A stretch of 64,000 nucleotides of DNA from Paenibacillus rubinfantis (GTDB taxonomy: Bacteria; Bacillota; Bacilli; Paenibacillales; Paenibacillaceae), in NCBI RefSeq assembly GCF_001486505.1, contig NZ_LN909063.1, forward strand, positions 679,504-743,503. Direction: 5' to 3'. Below, piece by piece: positions 53,993 through 64,000 of the stretch. Numbering within the stretch: the first letter of the stretch is position 1; each line of letters opens with the position of its first letter. Position numbers and translations under genes: made by a program. Below the pieces are notes generated by a model. It had not been told where the DNA came from. It did not search any database and was given only the letters and a program-made list of their open reading frames with translations.

Positions 53993-56197
53993 ATGCAACC
54001 TGTGAACATCCAAGAGGCGGTAAGCCGCCTCAATCCGCAGCAAAGACAAGCCGTAGAGGCGACCGAAGGGCCGCTTCTTATCATGGCCGGCGCAGGCAGC
54101 GGCAAAACGCGCGTGCTGACGCACCGCATCGCCTACCTGATTGCGACCCGCAAAGCGCCGCCTTGGGCGATCCTGGCGATCACCTTTACGAATAAAGCCG
54201 CCCGCGAAATGCAGGACCGGGTATCCCGGCTGGTGGGCGGTTCGGAGGGACGGGACATTTGGGTGTCCACGTTCCACTCGATGTGCGTGCGGATTTTGCG
54301 GCGGGATATCGAGCGGCTCGGGCTTAACTCCAACTTCTCCATCCTGGATTCCACGGATCAGCTGTCCGTCATTCGCAACTGCATGAAGGAACAGAACCTC
54401 GACACGAAGAAATTCGAGCCGAAGGCGGTGCAGGCGGCGATCAGCACGGCGAAGAACGAACTGATCACCCCGCAGCAGTACGAGCAGAAGGTAGGCGACT
54501 ATTTCGAAGGGATCGTAGCCAAGATTTACAGCATGTATCAGAAGCGGCTGCGCCAAAACAACTCCCTGGACTTCGACGACCTGATCATGAAGACGATCGA
54601 ACTATTTAAGGAAGCGCCGGATGTGCTGGATTTTTATCAGAAAAAATTCCAATACATCCACGTCGACGAATACCAGGATACGAACCGCGCACAGTACATG
54701 CTGTGTCGGATGCTGGCGGACAAGCACCATCGCATCTGCGTTGTCGGCGATAGTGACCAGTCGATCTATCGCTGGCGGGGAGCGGACATCAGCAATATCC
54801 TGAACTTCGAAAAGGACTATCCCGAAGCCAAGACGATTCTGCTGGAGCAGAATTACCGTTCGACGTCGACAATTCTTGACGCGGCCAACGAAGTGATCGG
54901 GCAGAACACCGGGCGTAAGCCAAAGAAGCTGTGGACCGACAAGGGCGACGGCGACAAGATCAAGGTGTATCGCGCGGATTCGGAGCATGATGAGGGGTAT
55001 TTTGTCACGACGGAAATTCATAATAGTGTGAAAAACGGGCGCAATTACCGCGAGCACGCAATCCTCTATCGGACCAACGCCCAGTCGCGGGTCATCGAGG
55101 AAATTCTGATCAAATCGGATATCCCGTATCAGATCGTCGGCGGCATCAAGTTCTATGATCGCAAAGAGATCAAGGACCTGCTCGCTTACCTGCGCCTGCT
55201 GTCCAATCCGGACGACGACATCAGCTTAACGCGGGTGATCAACGTGCCGAAGCGGGGGATCGGCGATACGACGGTGGCGAAGCTGGCGGATGCGGCGGCG
55301 CAGCGGGGAACGTCGATTTACCGCGTGCTTGAGGTGGTGGACGACCTGGGCTTTGCCGGGCGGACGCGCAATGCGTTGGTGGAGTTCTTTGATATGATCC
55401 ATGGGCTGCATAAAATGGTGGAGTTTCTCTCCGTCACGGAACTGACCGAGAAGCTGCTGGAAATGACCCAATATCGGTTGGAGTTGCAGAATGAGAATAC
55501 GCTGGAATCCCGCTCGCGGTTGGAAAATATCGACGAGTTCCTGTCCGTTACGCTGGAATTCGAGAACAATAATGAAGACAAATCGCTGGTCTCCTTCCTG
55601 ACCGACCTGGCGCTGATCGCCGACATCGACAGCATGAACGACAACGGCGATGCCGACAAACCGAACGACGACGCGGTTGTGCTGATGACGATGCACAGTG
55701 CGAAGGGCTTGGAGTTCCCGGTCGTGTTCATCATCGGCATGGAGGAAGGGGTCTTCCCGCATAGCCGCGCGTTTATGGACAACGAGGAACTGGAGGAGGA
55801 GCGCCGCCTGGCGTACGTGGGCATCACCCGTGCCGAGGAGAAGCTGTTCCTCTCGTGCGCGCAGATGCGCACGCTGTTCGGCCGCACGACGGCGAACCCG
55901 CCGTCCCGGTTCCTCGACGAAATCCCCGAGGAACTCAAAGAGGACGGCGGCCGCGTGCCGCGCGACCGCTACGGCCGGGGCGGCACGGCGGGAGCCTCCG
56001 CCGCCGCCAATACAGCCCCCGGCGACTTCAGCGCCGGGGACAAAGTCGCCCACGCCAAGTGGGGCGTGGGCACGGTCGTTGCCATCAAAGGCACCGGCAA
56101 CGACACGGAGCTGCAGATCGCTTTTCCGGCGCCGGTGGGCGTCAAGCGACTGCTGGCCGGATTCGCCCCGATCACGAAGGTGACCGACGGCGAATAA
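53993..56197 (+). CDS. pcrA: ATP-dependent DNA helicase PcrA
   Basis: UvrD/Rep-family 3'-5' helicase for repair and removal of proteins from DNA, 734 residues. Motif Ia/[11 protein letters not shown] near residue 34, [11 protein letters not shown], motif [13 protein letters not shown] near 222, motif [17 protein letters not shown], motif IV LEQNYRS, motif [15 protein letters not shown] and motif [13 protein letters not shown]. The C-terminal Tudor-like domain ([15 protein letters not shown]...) binds RNA polymerase. Ribosome site AAGGAAGGAG lies before the second of two possible starts, which I use. Downstream ligA continues the conserved block. Confidence 0.97.
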   Translation: MQPVNIQEAVSRLNPQQRQAVEATEGPLLIMAGAGSGKTRVLTHRIAYLIATRKAPPWAILAITFTNKAAREMQDRVSRLVGGSEGRDIWVSTFHSMCVRILRRDIERLGLNSNFSILDSTDQLSVIRNCMKEQNLDTKKFEPKAVQAAISTAKNELITPQQYEQKVGDYFEGIVAKIYSMYQKRLRQNNSLDFDDLIMKTIELFKEAPDVLDFYQKKFQYIHVDEYQDTNRAQYMLCRMLADKHHRICVVGDSDQSIYRWRGADISNILNFEKDYPEAKTILLEQNYRSTSTILDAANEVIGQNTGRKPKKLWTDKGDGDKIKVYRADSEHDEGYFVTTEIHNSVKNGRNYREHAILYRTNAQSRVIEEILIKSDIPYQIVGGIKFYDRKEIKDLLAYLRLLSNPDDDISLTRVINVPKRGIGDTTVAKLADAAAQRGTSIYRVLEVVDDLGFAGRTRNALVEFFDMIHGLHKMVEFLSVTELTEKLLEMTQYRLELQNENTLESRSRLENIDEFLSVTLEFENNNEDKSLVSFLTDLALIADIDSMNDNGDADKPNDDAVVLMTMHSAKGLEFPVVFIIGMEEGVFPHSRAFMDNEELEEERRLAYVGITRAEEKLFLSCAQMRTLFGRTTANPPSRFLDEIPEELKEDGGRVPRDRYGRGGTAGASAAANTAPGDFSAGDKVAHAKWGVGTVVAIKGTGNDTELQIAFPAPVGVKRLLAGFAPITKVTDGE

Positions 56198-56275
56198 CCG
56201 GGTATATTTACTTTAATCCGGGGAAGGTTGAGGGTAGCTGGGCGGCGATGGGGTGTGATTTGGCTCTATCAGTAG

Positions 56276-56473
56276 AAAATAAGAGTAATTTTTGTCCCTA
56301 TTTTCGCGGAGCTGCCTCCTATTCGTGAAATAAGACCATTTTATGTTCTTATTTTGCCACTATAGCCCCGATCAGCTAAGTTTGGCGACGAATAGCGCCA
56401 TATTTTACCCTTATTCCCCGCAGAATGCAGCATTCCCATCATAATAGCGGTAAAAAATACCCTTATAATCAAT
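56276..56473. repeat. AATAAG/CTTATT fold-back repeat
   Basis: A+T-rich units recur: AAATAAGAGTAATTTTTGTC, AAATAAGACCATTTTATGTTC, then GAATAGCGCCATATTTTACCC and AATAGCGGTAAAAAATACCC, in the manner of two forward and two inverted copies. It fills most of the 440 bases between pcrA and ligA; I see no gene there. Confidence 0.5.
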
Positions 56474-56620
56474 CAGAGGCGGCATGTGGTGCACCTCGAG
56501 CCTAACCTAAGGAATGCGCCTCGCACACTCCGCCGAGCGTCCGCCGCGCTCTTCCCAATCGATCTACTCCACGGAGCGAACCCAATCGGGTTCCTCCGTT
56601 TCTATACATATCACACCTAA

Positions 56621-58666
<2,046 letters not shown>

Positions 58667-58683
58667 ACCCTAACTTTTTCAAT

Positions 58684-58732
58684 ATCCCCAAGACGTAAGC
58701 GGTAATCCGCCGGCGTGCTTGGGGATTTTTTT
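58684..58732 (+). terminator. Terminator after ligA
   Basis: ATCCCCAAG pairs with CTTGGGGAT, with an inner GCGG/CCGC stem, and is followed by seven T. Confidence 0.88.
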
Positions 58733-58851
58733 GCGGCTGCTTGTTGGAAAAGTGACCAGGATCATGGCAAACCAGAGGAGTTTTCTTCATCATAGGGCGG
58801 TGGATCGCAAGATTCTCATTTTCAATTTGACCATAAAAGGATGGAGAACAC

Positions 58852-60198
58852 ATGAATCACGACGCGTTACAGTGGAAGCCTTCGCGCTTTAATGCGCAAA
58901 GCGAAACGGACGACGGTGGCCTGATGCTGTACAACAGCTATACCGGCGCGATCGCCGCCTGCTCGCCAACCGAGCGGAATCAAGTCCTGGAGTGGCTGGC
59001 CCCAGCCGCGCCCGTTCCCGAACCCGCCCCTCCGCTGTACGAATCGTTGATTGAACACGGGTTTCTTATCCCCGGCGATACGGACGAAATGCGGCGAGCG
59101 TTGTTTCTGCACCAATCCATGCATGCCCAAGACGCGATGCATCTGGTACTGCTGGTCACGGAGGCGTGTAATTTCCGCTGCACGTATTGTTATGAGTCGT
59201 TTCCTCGGGCTACGATGCGCGAGGAGGTGCTTCGGGGATTGGCAGCTTATATGACTGAACGGGCTCGCACGTTAAAGCATTTGACGATCAGTTGGCATGG
59301 CGGGGAGCCGCTGTTGGTCCCGCACGTCATTGAACGATTATCCCGTTCGTTCATGGCAGCCTGCGAAGCAAACGGCGCGGTCTACGGCGCGGAAATGTCA
59401 ACCAACGGCTATTATTTGACCCGTGATCGGTTTGAGCAGATGCTGGATCTCCGCGTGGAGCGCTTTATGGTGACGCTGGATGGAGAAGGGGACACGCATG
59501 ATGCTCGTCGCGGCCTGAACGGAGGCGGAGGAACCTATGAGACCATCGTCACCAATCTGCTGTCTTTGAAGCAGGTGGACCGGCCGTTTGAAATCAATCT
59601 GCGAGTGAACTTCGATAACAGTAATCTGGAGGCGGTTTCCCGATTTATCCCGGTACTGCGCGATTTATTTGGGGATGATCCGCGGTTTAAAGTCTATTTC
59701 CGCCCCGTTGGGTGCATGGGTGGGGAGAATGACCTGAACCTGCCGGTATGCGACGAGCGAACGAAAGACCATCGCATTTGGGCGTTTAACGAGCAGGCGA
59801 TCGCAGAAGGCTTAACGGTCAGTTCGTTTATTTCGGATATTTTGCTGCCGACCGGAGCGGTTTGTTATGCAGCGAAGCCCAACTCCCTGATCGTTGGTTC
59901 GGACGGCATGCTGTATAAATGCTCGGTTGCAATCGAGCAGGACAATAATCGTTTGGGCCGGATTCATGAGGATGGGACGATGGATCTGGATTATGACAAG
60001 CTGGCGCTGTGGACGACGTCCGGCGAAGAGACGGATGAGAAATGCCAAGCCTGCTTTTTCCGGCCGGCCTGCCAAGGGAATCATTGCCCGCTGTATCGGA
60101 TGCGGACGGGGAATCGCCCTTGCTCTTACGAGAAACGCCAGATTAAGAAGACCTTACGTACGATTTGGCTTCAAGAACAGCGGGAAGCTCTGTCTTGA
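58852..60198 (+). CDS. Radical SAM/SPASM peptide maturase-like protein
   Basis: 448 residues. Residues 1-90 look like a winged-helix peptide-binding (RRE/PqqD-like) region (GGLMLYNSYTGAIAACSPTE ... LYESLIEHGFLIP). The radical SAM core begins with TEACNFRCTYCYESF (Cys-x3-Cys-x2-Cys for the SAM cluster, near 105) and has SWHGGEPLL and EMSTNGYYL. The C-terminal SPASM region has Cys residues in GAVCYAAKPNSLIVG, MLYKCSVAIE, ETDEKCQACFFRPACQGNHCP and RPCSYE, enough for two auxiliary clusters. This plan is that of enzymes that cross-link or modify ribosomal peptides. A 27-codon gene with an ideal ribosome site follows 58 bases later and may encode its substrate. Confidence 0.85.
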   Translation: MNHDALQWKPSRFNAQSETDDGGLMLYNSYTGAIAACSPTERNQVLEWLAPAAPVPEPAPPLYESLIEHGFLIPGDTDEMRRALFLHQSMHAQDAMHLVLLVTEACNFRCTYCYESFPRATMREEVLRGLAAYMTERARTLKHLTISWHGGEPLLVPHVIERLSRSFMAACEANGAVYGAEMSTNGYYLTRDRFEQMLDLRVERFMVTLDGEGDTHDARRGLNGGGGTYETIVTNLLSLKQVDRPFEINLRVNFDNSNLEAVSRFIPVLRDLFGDDPRFKVYFRPVGCMGGENDLNLPVCDERTKDHRIWAFNEQAIAEGLTVSSFISDILLPTGAVCYAAKPNSLIVGSDGMLYKCSVAIEQDNNRLGRIHEDGTMDLDYDKLALWTTSGEETDEKCQACFFRPACQGNHCPLYRMRTGNRPCSYEKRQIKKTLRTIWLQEQREALS

Positions 60199-60256
60199 CG
60201 GAATTCGCTCGCTTGTCGCTTGGATTTAGTACATCCTTGGCAAGGAGGTGATAAGC

Positions 60257-60340
60257 ATGAAGGTCATCCGTACCGCGGCTCAGCCCGCACACGTCAAAAC
60301 CGGCAGGGTCTCCAAATCCGTACCGGGCAACTTAAGCTAA
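60257..60340 (+). CDS. 27-residue basic peptide, candidate RiPP precursor
   Basis: The frame begins at an ATG preceded by AAGGAGGTGATAAGC, a near-perfect complement to the 16S 3' end, and ends just before a terminator. The peptide starts MKVIRTAAQPAHVKTG and ends KSVPGNLS. It is strongly basic (three Lys, two Arg besides His) and has no Cys, Asp, Glu, Trp, Tyr or Phe, so known thioether or Trp/Tyr cross-links are impossible. Being encoded alone behind a radical SAM/SPASM gene suggests it is that enzyme's substrate. No match to a RiPP class I know; function is inference. Confidence 0.6.
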   Translation: MKVIRTAAQPAHVKTGRVSKSVPGNLS

Positions 60341-60363
60341 ATTCCGCGTCACACGAGGAAAAG

Positions 60364-60407
60364 CCGATTCCTGCGGCAGGTTATGCTGCGGGAAATCGGT
60401 TTTTTTT
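60364..60407 (+). terminator. Terminator after the peptide gene
   Basis: CCGATTCCTGCGGCAG pairs with CTGCGGGAAATCGG and is followed by eight T. It closes the maturase-peptide unit and separates it from the lipoprotein gene. Confidence 0.88.
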
Positions 60408-60488
60408 GCCAAAAAAAGAAACTATCTCTCCTTCTTGAACGTTCTATCTATAAAGGCATCATTAAAAAATATTCATATGGAGGTCGTA

Positions 60489-61982
60489 ATGAGGAGGAAT
60501 TGGTTACATAAAGGGATGTTGGTGCTGCTAGCCTGCACAGTGTTTGCAGGTTGTACCAGCCGCCCTGCGCAGGAGACGGAGCAGAAATCCAGCTTAAAGG
60601 TCATGTTTTGGGACGAGCGCTACTTTTTCCAGGAGTACGGGGATTTATTTTCGATTGGACATCCCAACGTGGATATCGAAGTGGTCAGCACAAGCAAAAT
60701 ATACAACAGCTCGAATGGCGAGCAAATCGACTACGAGAAAGCTTTCGCCGAGTTCGTCGAGAAGGAGCAGCCGGACGTCATCTTATTGGACTCGTCCAAT
60801 TACGATAAATTCGCGAGCGACGGGAAGCTAATGGAGCTGGATACGTTGATCGAACGGGATAAATACGATACCGAGTCGATTTATCCGGCCCTGATCGAAA
60901 TGCTGAAGGAGAAAGGCGGCGGCAAGTTATACGGTTTGTCTCCGACTTTTAGCGGGAGTGCAATCTTTTATAACGCGGATTTGTTTGCCAAGTACGGCAT
61001 TGAGGTGCCGCACGACGGGATGACTTGGCAGGAAATTCTCGACCTCGCCCGCCGCTTCCCGACGGAAGGGGACAAGGATACGCGCGTGTACGGCTTTGGA
61101 TCAGAATATGGGATGTCGATGGAGAATCTGGCCTCATCAATCGCCTCCGCTCAAGGCCTGCAGTTCTTGAATCCGGACACGATGAAGGTGACGATTAATA
61201 CGGATTCGTGGAAACAAGCTTATAAGCTGGCGATGGACGCCGTGGATTCCAAGGCTGTATATATTCCTGAGGGCAATGGTTTTCAAGGCGGGACGATGGA
61301 GGAATACTACAAGAGCCAGCTTTTTGTGATGGGGCGGATAGCGATGTCCGTAGAGAGCATCTATATGCTGCAGAATGTGAAGCAAGCCCAGGATCAGCTC
61401 AAAGACTATAAACCATTTCAAATAGGTATCGCTGCGGGGCCGGTAGATCCTGCTGATCCACAAACATCTCGCAACCTCTACTTTAGTGATATTTTTGCGA
61501 TCCGAGCCAATTCGCCGAATTCAGACGCAGCTTGGGAATTTATTAAGTTCATTAATGGCGAGGAATTCGCTCGGGTCAAATCGAGATCAATGAATAACGG
61601 TCTGTTGTCCCGCATGGGAATTGCTACGGAATATAATGGGGTGAACCTGGAGCCGTTCTACAAACTGAAACCGAAGCTTGACCAGAACGCAAGCCGCAGC
61701 TACGAGAAGATTCCAAATGATTTTTATATGCAATACCAGCCGGTGCTTGACCGGGAGCTGAAGCTGGTCCAGGAGAAGAAGAAATCGATTGATGAAGCTT
61801 TGCAAACCGTGCAGGACGAAGCTCAAGCCCTATTGGATAAGGCCGTGAAGGATGAGGCCGCCAAGAAGGCTTCCGGTGAATCGACCAGTTCCGGAAATGG
61901 CGACTCTGCTGAAAGCGAAGGCAGCGTGATGATCATCGAATCCGGATCGACGGATACGTCTACCAGCAATTCGGGCGAATAA
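60489..61982 (+). CDS. Extracellular solute-binding lipoprotein (family 1)
   Basis: 497 residues from the ATG after GGAGGT; the frame is open further upstream, but without a ribosome site. Lipoprotein signal MRRNWLHKGMLVLLACTVFAGC with the lipidated Cys. The mature part has the family 1 sugar-binding pattern: LKVMFWDERYFFQEYGDLF, PDVILLDSSNYDKFASDGKLMELD, LYGLSPTFSGSAIFYNADLFAKYGIE and PNSDAAWEFIKFINGEEFARV. The last 40 residues are a Ser/Gly/Glu-rich tail unusual for the family. No permease or ATPase genes are adjacent, so it may serve a remote ABC importer or act as a sensor. Terminator follows. Confidence 0.85.
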   Translation: MRRNWLHKGMLVLLACTVFAGCTSRPAQETEQKSSLKVMFWDERYFFQEYGDLFSIGHPNVDIEVVSTSKIYNSSNGEQIDYEKAFAEFVEKEQPDVILLDSSNYDKFASDGKLMELDTLIERDKYDTESIYPALIEMLKEKGGGKLYGLSPTFSGSAIFYNADLFAKYGIEVPHDGMTWQEILDLARRFPTEGDKDTRVYGFGSEYGMSMENLASSIASAQGLQFLNPDTMKVTINTDSWKQAYKLAMDAVDSKAVYIPEGNGFQGGTMEEYYKSQLFVMGRIAMSVESIYMLQNVKQAQDQLKDYKPFQIGIAAGPVDPADPQTSRNLYFSDIFAIRANSPNSDAAWEFIKFINGEEFARVKSRSMNNGLLSRMGIATEYNGVNLEPFYKLKPKLDQNASRSYEKIPNDFYMQYQPVLDRELKLVQEKKKSIDEALQTVQDEAQALLDKAVKDEAAKKASGESTSSGNGDSAESEGSVMIIESGSTDTSTSNSGE

Positions 61983-62011
61983 ACAGCATTCAGAAGAAGT
62001 GACCCTATATG

Positions 62012-62053
62012 AGGGGGATCCCTGCGGAAGCGGGGAGGCCCCCCTCTTTTTTT
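62012..62053 (+). terminator. Terminator after the solute-binding lipoprotein
   Basis: GAGGGGG pairs with CCCCCTC across a loop with its own CCCTGC/GCGGGG stem and is followed by seven T. Confidence 0.85.
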
Positions 62054-62166
62054 ATGCCAACCTGAGAAATTTCGGCAGATCGTCATCATTAGGTTTGATT
62101 GTTGAGGTGTCGGCGGGAACGTTATATCGTATAATCTTCAAAGATCAAATGAGATAGGAGAAGAAG

Positions 62167-63360
62167 ATGCCAAAAACGAAATGGTTGTTAAACACGCTGG
62201 TTCTCATTTGCTTCATGGACTTATTTATCCAGTTGCCGGTGATGGGGCCTTTGGCGTTAAGTTTGGGGGCTGGTTCTTTTCAAATAGGGCTTGCCGTTGG
62301 AATGTATTCCCTGACGAATATGGTGGGAAATATGCTAGCGGGCTTCTGGATCGACCGGTATGGCGGGAAAAGAGTTCTCCTCACGGGGTTAATAGTAACC
62401 GCCGGCATTCTGCTCCTTTATACAGTCGTTCGGCAGCCTGCCGAGCTTTTGGCGGTTCGCGTGCTGCACGGGCTCTCTGGCGGACTGCTGGTGCCGAGCG
62501 TTTTTACGTTGGTATCGCGCGTGTCTTCGGCGCGGGATCAAGGGCGTTCCATGGCTCACTCCGGCGCGGCAGTTGGCGTTGCGGCCATCTTGGGGCCCGC
62601 TTTAGCCGGCATTCTGAAAGCTAGTGCGGGATTGGATTGGTTGTTTGTGGTGGCTTCAGCTTTGCTGGTTGCGGGGGGAGTATTGGTAGTGTTCGGAAAG
62701 TATGGGGATCGCCAAACTCGTCATGAAGACTTGAATGCCTCTTCCACTACCACGAAACAAGCATTTATTGCTACGCTGCGGAACGAATCGGCGGCAATGG
62801 CTTATTACGGTGCTTTTGCCTTAATGTTTGCCATGGGGGCATTGACGTACAGCCTTCCTCTCAAAGCGGAAGCGTTAGGTTTGCCGGATCAAGCCGCCGG
62901 CTTGATGCTTAGCGTATTTGGGGTTGTTGCCATCAGCTTGTTCCTCCTGCCGAGCAACCGCTGGTTCGATCGGATCTCCCCCTTGCGGTTATGCACTGCG
63001 GGCGGAGTGATCGTGATTTTTTCGCTTACCTCCCTCTCAATGGTTGGACAACAAGCGGGGATGTTTGCTGTGATGGCGGTTTACGGATTAGGGTTCGCAC
63101 TGCTTTTCCCTTCCTTAAACGCGTTGCTTGTTGGCCATGTTGACCCGGAGCATAAGGGAAAGGCGTTTGGAATGTTTTATGCCTTCTTCTCTCTGGGTGT
63201 TGTTGCTGGGTCGTCCGGGCTAAGCGTCTTTACCGGCGATTATGATCTTGCGCTGCGATTAGCCGCAGGCTTTTTGCTCGTGTCCTGCAGCGGGGTCGGC
63301 ATTTGGGCGGTTCGTCGGAAAAGGCGCGAAATCAGGAGAATCAACCCGTCGGCAAACTAA
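62167..63360 (+). CDS. MFS transporter
   Basis: 397 residues and about 12 membrane spans in two halves, with the MFS motif A loop GFWIDRYGGKRVLL between spans 2 and 3 and RVLHGLSGGLLVPSVFTL in span 4, a motif found in drug/sugar efflux carriers. The ribosome site TAGGAG is 8 bases before the ATG. It is closest in style to small drug-efflux proteins (DHA1), though the substrate is unknown. If the upstream maturase makes a secreted peptide, this could be an exporter, but two terminators separate them, so I do not favour that. Confidence 0.85.
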   Translation: MPKTKWLLNTLVLICFMDLFIQLPVMGPLALSLGAGSFQIGLAVGMYSLTNMVGNMLAGFWIDRYGGKRVLLTGLIVTAGILLLYTVVRQPAELLAVRVLHGLSGGLLVPSVFTLVSRVSSARDQGRSMAHSGAAVGVAAILGPALAGILKASAGLDWLFVVASALLVAGGVLVVFGKYGDRQTRHEDLNASSTTTKQAFIATLRNESAAMAYYGAFALMFAMGALTYSLPLKAEALGLPDQAAGLMLSVFGVVAISLFLLPSNRWFDRISPLRLCTAGGVIVIFSLTSLSMVGQQAGMFAVMAVYGLGFALLFPSLNALLVGHVDPEHKGKAFGMFYAFFSLGVVAGSSGLSVFTGDYDLALRLAAGFLLVSCSGVGIWAVRRKRREIRRINPSAN

Positions 63361-63407
63361 AAAACGGCAGGTCATCGGCCTATGGCAGGCATGGAGAATA
63401 TTTCATA

Positions 63408-63436
63408 TTGCAAAAAGTTTACCGGCGTGATAAATT
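63408..63436 (+). promoter_or_regulatory. rrn promoter P1
   Basis: TTGCAA and TAAATT are separated by 17 bases, upstream of a second, stronger promoter; tandem promoters are usual before rRNA operons of Bacillales. Confidence 0.5.
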
Positions 63437-63496
63437 ATTACTTGTCGCTTCGGACGATACCGTGTAGAAAAGCCTGCAGGGTTGTCGAAAAAGAAG

Positions 63497-63525
63497 TTGA
63501 CATGATTCGACTGATTGAGTATAAT
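63497..63525 (+). promoter_or_regulatory. rrn promoter P2
   Basis: TTGACA and TATAAT, both perfect, are exactly 17 bases apart, about 158 bases before the 16S gene. The leader CTTTGAAAACTGAACAAATGG that follows (near 63583) resembles conserved rrn leader sequence of Bacillales. Confidence 0.85.
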
Positions 63526-63682
63526 AAATAACTGTTCGACAAAAACTGAATTTGATTCAGAAATTGCCGAATACGCAAACAAGTTCTTTGAAAACTGAAC
63601 AAATGGAACACGTCAATAATAAACGATTAATTTTAATCGTCAGATTCAAAATGAGCTATCAGCTTATTCAATAAGTTTAAAC

Positions 63683-64000
63683 TTTATTGGAGAGTTTGAT
63701 CCTGGCTCAGGACGAACGCTGGCGGCGTGCCTAATACATGCAAGTCGAGCGGAGTTAATCGGGAGCTTGCTCCTGATTAGCTTAGCGGCGGACGGGTGAG
63801 TAACACGTAGGCAACCTGCCTGTAAGACTGGGATAACTACCGGAAACGGTAGCTAATACTGGATACGCAAGTTTATCGCATGGTGGACTTGGGAAAGACG
63901 GAGCAATCTGTCACTTACGGATGGGCCTGCGGCGCATTAGCTAGTTGGTGGGGTAACGGCTCACCAAGGCGACGATGCGTAGCCGACCTGAGAGGGTGAA
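63683..64000 (+). rRNA. rrs: 16S ribosomal RNA, 5' part
   Basis: Begins TTTATTGGAGAGTTTGATCC and contains the universal CTGGCTCAG, GACGAACGCTGGCGGCGTGC and GGCGGACGGGTGAGTAAC segments. The window ends inside the gene, about 320 bases from its start. The V1 region (GCGGAGTTAATCGGGAGC...) is of Paenibacillaceae type, in my judgement. Confidence 0.97.

Overview
The window looks like chromosomal DNA of a Paenibacillus-type Gram-positive bacterium. The gene sequences read like Bacillales orthologues (ftsEX, uvrBA, pcrB-pcrA-ligA, dgk-dck). The start of a 16S rRNA gene at the right edge is Firmicute-like, and many intergenic regions carry dispersed fold-back repeats. No plasmid or phage backbone is visible. 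The assembly itself appears damaged at about 6769-6841, where a Nextera-like adapter junction sits inside a gene.

Layout. 1-6.8 kb: a partial VanW/YoaR-like gene, then the cell-division and cell-wall block ftsE-ftsX, an EnvC-like M23 protein, ctpB and minJ, in an order reminiscent of the B. subtilis ftsEX/ctpB/minJ region. 6.8-8.4 kb: repeats and a nuclease-like/HTH gene. 8.4-10.2 kb: motA-motB on the minus strand. 10.4-15.6 kb: uvrB and uvrA, separated by two copies of a 165-bp palindromic element, one of which supplies the uvrB stop codon. 15.7-17.4 kb: a siroheme nitrite/sulfite reductase. 17.7-22.5 kb: a small membrane protein and a pair of secreted proteins (a copper-amine-oxidase-N domain protein and a 1099-residue protein of unknown function). 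22.7-24.2 kb: dgk-dck and a candidate structured RNA. 24.4-26.8 kb: a U32 peptidase-family protein. 27 kb: a 27-residue holin-like toxin with features of a type I toxin-antitoxin locus. 27.4-30.3 kb: fucO and three small genes.

30.4-52.6 kb is a cell-surface glycan locus. It holds galU, a degenerate IS3-family element lodged in the loop of the galU terminator, an O-antigen-ligase-like protein, a Wzm/Wzt-type ABC exporter, a methyltransferase-glycosyltransferase fusion, a module resembling Kdo-type ulosonic acid synthesis (DRE-TIM aldolase, CMP-Kdo synthetase-like enzyme and a GT-B-like protein), rmlA-rmlC-GT-rmlB-rmlD for dTDP-L-rhamnose, two further rhamnosyltransferase-like genes, a priming phosphoglycosyltransferase and an acyltransferase. 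The set resembles S-layer glycosylation (slg) clusters of Geobacillus and Paenibacillus. The part from about 35.5 to 45 kb is visibly richer in A and T than its surroundings, which suggests horizontal acquisition.

52.8-58.7 kb is the conserved pcrB-pcrA-ligA block. 58.8-60.4 kb holds the most intriguing unit: a radical SAM/SPASM protein followed by a 27-codon gene with a perfect ribosome binding site and then a terminator, a likely RiPP maturase-precursor pair of a type I do not recognise. A lipoprotein solute-binding protein, an MFS transporter, tandem rrn promoters and the first 318 bases of a 16S rRNA gene complete the window.
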